A DNA stretch of 5,825 bases from Deltaproteobacteria bacterium (GTDB lineage: Bacteria > Desulfobacterota > Desulfobacteria > Desulfobacterales > C00003060). The stretch spans positions 5,979 to 11,803 of the forward strand of contig JAFDGP010000169.1 in NCBI GenBank assembly GCA_019309245.1. The letters are read 5' to 3'. Below the pieces are notes generated by a model, which saw nothing but the letters and a program-made list of their open reading frames with translations, did no database searches and was not told where the DNA came from. Position 1 is the first letter of the stretch, and every line of letters begins with the position of its first letter. Below are positions 1 through 4,815 of this stretch, piece by piece. Made by a program: the position numbers and the translations under genes.

Positions 1-282
1 GCATGTGCTGAAGACCCCCAGGGGCTTGCCCCGGTGTGGGGGGGTCTGCAACAAGAGCGCGGGCGTAAAAGGCGGGCTGAGGTGAAAGTAGAAAAGAACC
101 ACGATGCGTTGTCCCGTGCCAATATCCTGAAGGCCTTTCAGATACTTCGGCTCAATAACCAGAGAGCCCTTTATGTCCGAGATCGACCAGTGTCTCGGCA
201 CATGCGTGCAGTCGGTACGAACAACGCCGATGGGGTGCATCTGCACCGTCATGGCTGCACCGGGCTGGGACATGTCGCACAT
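1..282 (-). CDS. trmO: TrmO/TsaA-family tRNA (t6A37) methyltransferase, N-terminal part (cut by window edge)
   Basis: This is an open frame of 94 codons that runs off the left edge, so the C-terminus is missing. The protein begins MCDMSQPGAAM and then shows the family's core: an IGVVRT strand (residues 18-23), VPRHWSISDIKGSLVI, IVVLFYFH (60-67) and KPLGVFSTC at the visible end, just where TrmO proteins continue into the conserved Arg-Pro-Asn-Pro stretch. Characterised members (E. coli TrmO/YaeB) use S-adenosylmethionine to methylate N6-threonylcarbamoyladenosine at position 37 of tRNA. Function here is inferred from family resemblance; distant members may act on other substrates. The start at 282 is preferred over the in-frame Met codons at 273, 252 and 240 because GAGG lies 7 bases upstream of it. 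The gene follows feoB after 61 bases with no convincing terminator, so it may be the last gene of the iron operon. Confidence 0.8.
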   Translation of the reverse strand, partial: MCDMSQPGAAMTVQMHPIGVVRTDCTHVPRHWSISDIKGSLVIEPKYLKGLQDIGTGQRIVVLFYFHLSPPFTPALLLQTPPHRGKPLGVFSTC

Positions 283-343
283 GAGATTTCCTCAAAAAAG
301 CCTGCGCGGATCCACCCGGATATGGCTACAGTGGAAGTGTCTA

Positions 344-2533
344 TTATGCCAGGCCCAACAGCTTGCCTCCCTGATAAATCACAAAGGCCACCAGCCAGGC
401 AAGGGTCACGCTGTAGCCCATGCTGAAAAGCGTCCATCGCCACGAGTTGGTCTCTCGCCTGATGGCGGCTACCGTCGCCAGACATGGGATGTAAATCAGC
501 ACAAAGGCCATCATCGCATAGGCGGAGCAGGCCGTCATGCCGGATTGCTTCAGAGCACGCCGCAGGGCCTCGCTTTCCTCTCCGCCATCGCCAGCCGCAG
601 CATGCAACACACCCAGGGTGCTGACCACAATCTCCTTAGCCACAAGACCGGACAAGACGGCCACACTTGAGCGCCAGTCCATACCCAGAGGCGCAAACAC
701 CGGGGCCAGAAACTTGCCCAAGCGGCCCAGATAGGATTTCTCCACACGTTCCCTGGCCTGTTGCGCGTTCAGTTCCCCAAGCGCTGCGTCCCGCTCTTCG
801 ACCAGCACCTGTCGTCCGGCCCCCTGCGCACCGGAAATCAATGTATCATACCGGGTGGAGACCGCCCGGCGTTGAGTGGCGTAATCTTGCGAAAATTGTA
901 CCTCTGCTGGAAAAGCGCTCAAGCACCAAACCACGATTGAGCCAACCAGAATCACGCCGCCCATCTTTTTGAGAAAAATCTTGCTTCGATCCCACATGTG
1001 AATCAACAACCCTTTAAGCATGGGCATTCTGTACGGGGGCAACTCCATGACAAACGGGGCGACTTCTCCCTTGAGCACCGTGGAACGAAACAACCGTCCC
1101 ATGACAATAGCCAAAACGATGCCCAAGGCATAGATCGAGAAAATTGCGTTTCCCGCTCGAAGGCCGAAAAAGGTCCCGGCCAGCAGGATGTACACGGGCA
1201 GCCTGGCGGAACAGGACATCAACGGGTTGATCAAAATAGTCAAAATCCGGTCCCTTTCGCTCTCCAGGGTTCTGGTCGCCATGATGGCAGGCACGTTACA
1301 ACCAAACCCCATCAGCATCGGAATAAAGGACTTTCCGTGCAAACCGATCAGGTGCATGACCTTGTCCATAAGAAAGGCGGCCCGGGCCATATAGCCGGTA
1401 TCTTCAAAGATAGCGATACAGAAAAACAGAATGAGAATGTTCGGGAAAAACACGACAACGCTTCCTACCCCGGCAATGACCCCATCCACAATCAAGGCCT
1501 CAAAGGCGCCGTCAGGCAAGAGCTGCGCCGTTTGGTGTCCAAGCCATCCCACACCCGTATCGAGCCAGTCCATGGGGTAGGCCCCCAGAGTGAAGGTAAG
1601 CTGAAACATGGCCCAGATAAAGAAAACAAAGACGGGAAGCCCCAGCACCCGGTTGGTCAGCACCTGATCAATGCGCCGGGAGATATCCACACGATCTATG
1701 GAGTCCGTCCTGACGACCTCTTTGACAATGCCTTCAATAAAGCCGTAGCGCTGATCCGTCATCACGATCTCGGGTTCATCATCATAGAGCTCACGCAGCC
1801 TGGCGCGGCTCCTGTCCGCCTCTTCAACAATGGCTGGTCCGTGTGTGCCGTCCAGCCGAACAACGCGACCTTTGACGATCCTGTCATCTTCAAGGAGTTT
1901 TATGGCCACCCACCGGGTATTGTATGAGAGCCGTTCGCCTACTGTCTCGGTGATCATGGCGGACAATTCAGAAATGGCCTTTTCGATGTCCTTTCCGTAA
2001 TAGACCCTGCGGGTGCGAGGCAGCTCAATACTGGACTCGGCCACGGCAATAATTTCATTTAAAAGATCGCGGGTGCCTTCGTTGGCGTTGCCCACCGTAA
2101 AGACCACGGGTACATCCAAAAGCTCCGAGAGTTTTTTCCCGTCGATCTTAACGCCGCGCTGGCGGGCCACGTCGGCCATATTAAGAACAAAGATGACTTT
2201 GGTATCGAGTTCTCGCAATTGGGTGGCAAGATAAAGGTTGCGCTCCAGGTTTGAGGCGTCAATAATGGCTACCACCACATCCGGCTTGTCATCCAGGATG
2301 AAATTACGCGCAACGATCTCTTCGATTGAATACGCCGTAAGGCTGTAGGTTCCGGGCAGGTCAACAACGGTCAGGCGATAACCGTTGACCGTGACTTGCC
2401 CCTCTTTTTTCTCAACAGTGACACCCGGCCAGTTTCCGATCTTCTGCCTGGTCCCGGTCAGGTTGCTGAAGATCGTACTCTTGCCTGAATTGGGGTTGCC
2501 CGCCAGGGCCACTGTCAGAGGTTTTTTGGCCAT
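344..2533 (-). CDS. feoB: Ferrous iron transporter FeoB (GTPase-permease)
   Basis: This 729-residue polytopic inner-membrane protein imports Fe(II), and its length is normal for the family. The N-terminal G domain shows G1 GNPNSGKS (12-19), the switch I Thr in GVTVE (37-41), G3 DLPG (58-61) and G4 NMAD (118-121; FeoB often has NMxD rather than NKxD). A helical spacer with many charged residues follows (about 165-290). The membrane part starts near 298 and contains both conserved gate-type regions: the first ends in GFGCNVPA (Cys412), the second is INPLMSCSARLPVY (Cys441). A charged, probably coiled loop lies at about 541-605, followed by the last helices (about 622-721). TAA ends the gene at 344. 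The start lies 3 bases after the feoA stop, with GGGGAA 9 bases upstream. No feoC is visible. The nucleotide and membrane motifs look intact, so I expect a working transporter. Confidence 0.97.
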   Translation of the reverse strand: MAKKPLTVALAGNPNSGKSTIFSNLTGTRQKIGNWPGVTVEKKEGQVTVNGYRLTVVDLPGTYSLTAYSIEEIVARNFILDDKPDVVVAIIDASNLERNLYLATQLRELDTKVIFVLNMADVARQRGVKIDGKKLSELLDVPVVFTVGNANEGTRDLLNEIIAVAESSIELPRTRRVYYGKDIEKAISELSAMITETVGERLSYNTRWVAIKLLEDDRIVKGRVVRLDGTHGPAIVEEADRSRARLRELYDDEPEIVMTDQRYGFIEGIVKEVVRTDSIDRVDISRRIDQVLTNRVLGLPVFVFFIWAMFQLTFTLGAYPMDWLDTGVGWLGHQTAQLLPDGAFEALIVDGVIAGVGSVVVFFPNILILFFCIAIFEDTGYMARAAFLMDKVMHLIGLHGKSFIPMLMGFGCNVPAIMATRTLESERDRILTILINPLMSCSARLPVYILLAGTFFGLRAGNAIFSIYALGIVLAIVMGRLFRSTVLKGEVAPFVMELPPYRMPMLKGLLIHMWDRSKIFLKKMGGVILVGSIVVWCLSAFPAEVQFSQDYATQRRAVSTRYDTLISGAQGAGRQVLVEERDAALGELNAQQARERVEKSYLGRLGKFLAPVFAPLGMDWRSSVAVLSGLVAKEIVVSTLGVLHAAAGDGGEESEALRRALKQSGMTACSAYAMMAFVLIYIPCLATVAAIRRETNSWRWTLFSMGYSVTLAWLVAFVIYQGGKLLGLA

Positions 2534-2536
2534 CGG

Positions 2537-2776
2537 TTATCGTTCCCCGTCTCGCACACCTTCAACATCCACATTAGCGGCTTCTTCCACCCGCAGAGAG
2601 ACATGGTACCCCTTGAGGATCAGCTCCATCGGATCTTTCAAAGGCGCATACTTTTCTACACATACCTCGGTGCCCCGTAAAAAGCCCATCTCCAGCAAGC
2701 GCCTCCGAAAAGGCCCGCCGCCCCCGACCCGTACCACTGTGGCCGTTTGGCCTTCTCGTAATTCACTTAACCTCAT
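2537..2776 (-). CDS. feoA: FeoA, SH3-like accessory protein for FeoB
   Basis: This small cytosolic protein of 79 residues has the usual FeoA length. It shows the family layout: MRLSELREGQTATVVRV (first strands), RRRLLEMGF (24-32), GTEVCVEKYAPLKDP (35-49), MELILKGYHVSLRVEEA (50-66). FeoA is required for full FeoB-dependent iron uptake in several bacteria and is thought to bind FeoB on the cytoplasmic side. Its ATG overlaps the TGA of the upstream regulator gene in an ATGA arrangement (4-base overlap), and GGAG lies about 9 bases before the ATG, so translation is probably coupled. feoB starts 3 bases after its stop. It is the second FeoA-type module in the operon, since the upstream regulator carries its own. 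Confidence 0.95.
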   Translation of the reverse strand: MRLSELREGQTATVVRVGGGGPFRRRLLEMGFLRGTEVCVEKYAPLKDPMELILKGYHVSLRVEEAANVDVEGVRDGER

Positions 2777-3468
2777 GGGATAACGCTCCGGGTTCCGTTG
2801 GGTTTGACCAGGATCTTCTTCGCCAGTCCCCGCCCCATGGCCAACCGGGTGGCATTGACGGCAATCACGAGTTGTCCCTGCCCATTGTTGGTAATGACCT
2901 CAACCTCGTCGCCTTTTCGCAGTCCCAACGTCGCCAAACGAAGCTGTGCCCCCGATCCTCCCATGAATTCTTCAATGATACCTCGCTCGCCCTCATGAGC
3001 ATGGGCGAGCGGTACCAACGGTACACGCTCTTTCAAACATTGCGCGCACAGGCCGTAGATCTCCATCCTGTGCTGCAACACATGAAACCCGTGGAGCGCG
3101 GCAATCTCCAACTGAAGATCCTCCATACGTTGGCTCTCGAACTCGACGATTCTGTTGCATTTTGTACAAATAAGATGATCATGGTGCACGCCGAGATGGC
3201 GATGTTCATATAAGGTGGGCTGCCCCTTGAATTCCTTTTTGGCCGTAAAACCGTAGCGACAAAGCAAGTTCAGTGTCTTTTTGACAAAGTCCGGATCGTA
3301 GTCGTGTCCTTCACGCTTCAAGGTGGCCATAAGGTCCTGAAAACTCAGGTGCCCTTCCATGCCCAGAAGGACTTTCAGCACCACCAACCGGCGCTCAATA
3401 TCGTCGATTCCCTCTTTTTCAAAAAGACGGACGAACTGGCGTTTCTCTTGTTCATGCAATGGCTCCAT
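2773..3468 (-). CDS. Fur-family metalloregulator with C-terminal FeoA domain (fusion)
   Basis: This 231-residue protein exceeds a normal Fur (about 140-150) because a second domain is attached. Residues 1-150 are Fur-like: an N-terminal winged-helix region, then HHDHLICTKCNRIVEF (95-110) with metal-site His and Glu residues, and the structural-zinc pairs C101xxC104 and C141xxC144, plus His126 and His133. Residues about 157-223 match FeoA: GERGIIEEF, LRLATLGLRKGDEVEV and LAMGRGLAKKILV. The family represses iron-uptake genes when loaded with Fe(II); auto-repression plus control of feoAB is inferred from the operator upstream. The start at 3468 has GAGG 8 bases upstream. The in-frame ATG at 3489 has a weaker ribosome site and would lie inside the operator with almost no leader. 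The predicted recognition helix (DPDFVKKTLNLL, 58-69) lacks the usual TVYR-like residues. Confidence is high for both domains, moderate for the exact role. Confidence 0.93.
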   Translation of the reverse strand: MEPLHEQEKRQFVRLFEKEGIDDIERRLVVLKVLLGMEGHLSFQDLMATLKREGHDYDPDFVKKTLNLLCRYGFTAKKEFKGQPTLYEHRHLGVHHDHLICTKCNRIVEFESQRMEDLQLEIAALHGFHVLQHRMEIYGLCAQCLKERVPLVPLAHAHEGERGIIEEFMGGSGAQLRLATLGLRKGDEVEVITNNGQGQLVIAVNATRLAMGRGLAKKILVKPNGTRSVIP

Positions 3469-3485
3469 GAGACCTGCCTCTTGTT

Positions 3486-3504
3486 GCATATGATTCTCAT
3501 TAAG
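3486..3504 (-). promoter_or_regulatory. Fur-box-like operator upstream of the iron operon
   Basis: Read on the minus strand the site is CTTAATGAGAATCATATGC. It agrees with the classical 19-base Fur consensus GATAATGATAATCATTATC at 13 of 19 positions, including a perfect ATGA-GAA-TCAT inverted core. It overlaps the predicted -10 element by two bases (3503-3504) and covers the expected transcription start (about 3496), so bound repressor would block RNA polymerase. It lies 18 bases upstream of the chosen start codon of the regulator gene. Binding by the regulator encoded just downstream is an inference. Confidence 0.75.
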
Positions 3505-3531
3505 GTTAACATGGGGCGGGAGGATTGTCAA
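3503..3531 (-). promoter_or_regulatory. Predicted sigma-70 promoter of the fur-feoA / feoA / feoB operon
   Basis: On the minus strand a perfect TTGACA -35 hexamer (3531-3526) is followed by a 17-base spacer and TAACCT (3508-3503), which keeps the key T1, A2 and T6 of a -10 element. Transcription would start near 3496, giving a leader of about 28 bases that holds the ribosome site of the regulator gene. The strong -35 with a weaker -10 fits a promoter that is active unless repressed through the overlapping Fur-box-like site. Confidence 0.7.
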
Positions 3532-3552
3532 GCCAGCGTCATTTCTCGAACC

Positions 3553-3597
3553 CATCTTGCACAACGCAACGCGACCCATTGTGCGTAATCCAAGATG
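3553..3597. repeat. Two-part inverted repeat upstream of the iron-operon promoter
   Basis: CATCTTG (3553-3559) is the exact reverse complement of CAAGATG (3591-3597), and inside it CACAA (3560-3564) pairs with TTGTG (3579-3583). The fold is a 7+5 bp stem with a 7-base bulge and a 14-base loop. It sits between the fmdB stop and the -35 element of the iron operon. It has no U-tract on the minus strand, so it is not a standard terminator for fmdB. It could be a protein-binding site or chance. The rest of 3598-3698 shows nothing I can identify. Confidence 0.4.
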
Positions 3598-3698
3598 TGA
3601 CAACCCGTATACTGATGACTGTTGATCCTCATCTTCCTGTGGTTGATTTGAGCTCCTGCGCCGGCTACGACGTTGGTGTCGGAAAGATACGCTCCCTC

Positions 3699-3944
3699 TT
3701 AATCTCTGCTGTAGCCGGGCACGGTCATGGTAGTGCAGCTGCCCGAGCCACACTGCCTGGACTGAACGGACGGCTTGTTCGCTTGCTTGCCCGAGCCCAC
3801 GGTGTAGTTCGTTGTGCTGATCACACGCTCGAAATCTTCGGCCCCACAGTGGGGACACCGCATCTCAACATCGTCCTTTGCTCCAGTTACAAGGATCTCA
3901 AACAAATCATTGCATTTCAAACAACGAAATTCGTATAAGGGCAT
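3699..3944 (-). CDS. FmdB-family zinc-ribbon protein
   Basis: This is an 81-residue cytosolic protein starting MPLYEFRC, the hallmark opening of the FmdB putative regulatory family. Two Cys pairs, C8xxC11 and C30xxC33, form the single zinc ribbon. A low-complexity tail rich in Ser, Gly, Lys and Gln follows and includes CGSGSC (65-70), two further Cys residues. The family was named for a gene next to formamidase/amidase genes; its molecular role is still unclear, so no function is assigned. The start at 3944 is chosen because MPLYEF is the conserved N-terminus and AGGAG lies 8 bases upstream; the in-frame ATG at 3989 would add 15 non-family residues. It has its own promoter and is separated from the iron operon by 230 bases that hold that operon's promoter, so it is probably transcribed alone. 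Confidence 0.9.
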   Translation of the reverse strand: MPLYEFRCLKCNDLFEILVTGAKDDVEMRCPHCGAEDFERVISTTNYTVGSGKQANKPSVQSRQCGSGSCTTMTVPGYSRD

Positions 3945-3979
3945 CTGCCTTACTCCTCTCATGAATTCTCGAATTTTTA

Positions 3980-4008
3980 ATTCTACCAAAAGCCGATGCC
4001 TTTTACAA
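3980..4008 (-). promoter_or_regulatory. Predicted sigma-70 promoter of the fmdB-family gene
   Basis: On the minus strand TTGTAA (4008-4003, 4 of 6 to the -35 consensus) is separated by 17 bases from TAGAAT (3985-3980, 5 of 6 to the -10 consensus). Transcription would begin near 3973, giving a leader of about 29 bases that contains the AGGAG ribosome site of the gene. The flanking DNA is distinctly A+T rich compared with the coding regions. Confidence 0.65.
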
Positions 4009-4094
4009 TTTTCTAATAGACTTTTCTATAGACATCGAGACCTTTGCAAAACTCGTTGCTCTTGCTTACAAGGCGGTACTTTCCGCACTCAGCC

Positions 4095-4209
4095 GCCGGG
4101 CAGTCGGGTAGTTTTGCCGAAAGGCGATATGCCGATGAACTCCCACAGCTTTTCGCAAGGCTCGGTCTGGATCATATCGCCTTGAGGGAAGACCACCCGA
4201 CTGCCCGGC
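4095..4209. repeat. 115-bp imperfect inverted repeat, MITE- or REP-like
   Basis: The left arm 4095-4131 and the reverse complement of the right arm 4173-4209 match at 32 of 37 positions. They share a 15-base perfect outer block, GCCGGGCAGTCGGGT, and a perfect inner block, AAGGCGATATG. The 41-base loop (4132-4172) contains a CCGA...TCGG pair that could extend the stem. Transcribed from either strand it would form a long hairpin. No coding sequence with family resemblance lies in it; the open frame across it simply reads the repeat. It sits between two same-strand genes, as miniature transposable elements and REP-type elements often do. Assignment to a named family would need other genomic copies, which I cannot see. 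Confidence 0.7.
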
Positions 4210-4226
4210 AGGGGGTTGTGCCGGGC
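4203..4226. repeat. 8-bp perfect hairpin that competes with the long inverted repeat
   Basis: GCCCGGCA (4203-4210) and TGCCGGGC (4219-4226) are perfect reverse complements with an 8-base loop. The left half is part of the right arm of the 4095-4209 inverted repeat, so in RNA this segment can pair either upstream or downstream but not both. On the plus strand only three T follow, and on the minus strand none, so it is a poor intrinsic terminator. It could still help end transcription of the upstream 131-residue gene. Confidence 0.5.
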
Positions 4227-4311
4227 TTTCACATCTCTTATAGACATCCTGCAAAATATGGACCCGCCGTAGGCATTTGGGTACCCATCATGGATGCTTT
4301 CCTCTGCACGG

Positions 4312-4707
4312 CTATTGTGGCTTCCAAGACACCCTCATGCCTTGAGACTCCTGAAAGGTCTTCATGATCAGCTTCCCGGCGAAGTCGGGGTTCGATAGGT
4401 ACCCAAGGCTGGTCTTTAAGAAGGACTCTTTCAGCCGCCTGAACTCTTCATCTTTTTCCTTTTCATCGACAAAATTGGATTTTTTTTCTCGAACGTAGGC
4501 AGTAGAGTCCCCCACGGCCCTTCGAACCGACTCAAAGGTCATCCGGGAATCGAGCATGCTTTCAAGATATGCCTTTCTCACAGGCACCTGCACCCGGGCA
4601 ACGAAATACACCAGCCAGCGATCCCCGGCCACCCGCCTGGATCGATCGTAAAGCTCCAGGGTGAGTCCATTTTCGAGCCTGATCTTGTCCACCAGCTTTT
4701 CTTCCAT
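4312..4707 (-). CDS. Conserved-looking hypothetical protein, 131 aa
   Basis: I do not recognise this family. The product is soluble, with no signal peptide or membrane helix and no Cys. The N-terminal half looks like a small beta-rich unit: VDKIRLENGLTLELYDRSRR (6-25), then WLVYFVARVQVPV (31-43). The C-terminal half (about 70-121) is highly charged and probably helical (EKKSNFVDEKEKDEEFRRLK, then FLKTSLGYLSN). Composition and codon use look like a real gene, and no convincing gene lies opposite. The ATG at 4707 is the only Met before the conserved-looking beta region. Its ribosome site is not ideal: AGGA abuts the ATG, while a G-run (GGGGG) lies 9 bases upstream, inside a C-rich dispersed repeat. 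It is co-directional with the helicase gene 108 bases upstream and ends with TAG. Confidence 0.75.
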   Translation of the reverse strand: MEEKLVDKIRLENGLTLELYDRSRRVAGDRWLVYFVARVQVPVRKAYLESMLDSRMTFESVRRAVGDSTAYVREKKSNFVDEKEKDEEFRRLKESFLKTSLGYLSNPDFAGKLIMKTFQESQGMRVSWKPQ

Positions 4708-4715
4708 TCCTAAAA

Positions 4716-4750
4716 TCCCCCTCGAATCCCCCCTTTTTCAAAGGGGAAAA
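4716..4750. repeat. C-rich dispersed-type repeat with a CCCCTTT/AAAGGGG hairpin
   Basis: CCCCTTT (4730-4736) and AAAGGGG (4740-4746) form a 7-bp hairpin with a 3-base loop. The flanks are C-rich (CCCCCTCGAA just before it). It resembles the short C-rich repeats that I recall scattered between genes in many Desulfobacterota and other genomes; in other reading frames it gives a PFEKGGIRGGF-type peptide. It occupies the gap between the helicase stop and the 131-residue gene and supplies the G-run that may serve as that gene's ribosome site. No U-tract follows on the minus strand, so a terminator role is doubtful. A degenerate second copy overlaps the helicase 3' end at about 4828-4858. Confidence 0.55.
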
Positions 4751-4815
4751 CCTCCTCGCTCCTCGGCTCAGCCCGGCACCTTGAGGAAATATCTCCGGCC
4801 GGACCTAAGAAGGCC

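Larger units (their letters stand above)
4027..4256. repeat. Pair of short direct repeats bracketing an inverted-repeat element
   Basis: TATAGACATC occurs at 4027-4036 and again, same orientation, at 4239-4248. Each copy is followed by TGCAAAA (4045-4051 and 4250-4256); the left copy has 8 bases between the two words and the right copy has 1. They bracket the inverted repeat at 4095-4209. The arrangement could be a remnant of an insertion with its duplicated target, or an old tandem duplication. At 10 bp the perfect part is long for a target duplication of a small element, and no transposase is present. This lies within the 367-base gene-free stretch 3945-4311. Confidence 0.4.

Noticed and set aside
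283..343. Intrinsic terminator between feoB and trmO
   Set aside because: A T-run exists on the minus strand (about 300-295) but the only stem before it is 4 bp (ATCC/GGAT) and not adjacent, too weak to call.
998..1927. 309-codon open frame on the plus strand
   Set aside because: It lies wholly opposite feoB, which has unmistakable family motifs throughout; its translation is rich in Gln, His and Asn and shows no recognisable domain.
3469..3858. N-terminal extension of the Fur-FeoA frame by 130 residues
   Set aside because: The extra residues are low-complexity and Arg/Gln-rich, and they run antiparallel in frame choice to the fmdB gene. The extension would also be read through the iron-operon promoter and operator. 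The start at 3468 has a good ribosome site.
3955..3980. Possible second Fur box near the fmdB start (AATTC/GAATTC-rich stretch)
   Set aside because: The similarity to the Fur consensus is mostly A+T content; the ATGA/TCAT core is not preserved with correct spacing.
4066..4254. 62-codon minus-strand open frame
   Set aside because: It reads straight through the inverted repeat, so its arms (PAGQSGGL and FRQNYPTARR) simply translate the repeat; no ribosome site of note.
4730..4750. CCCCTTT/AAAGGGG hairpin as a terminator
   Set aside because: The run following the stem is A on the plus strand and G/A on the minus strand; no U-tract follows in the direction of the genes.
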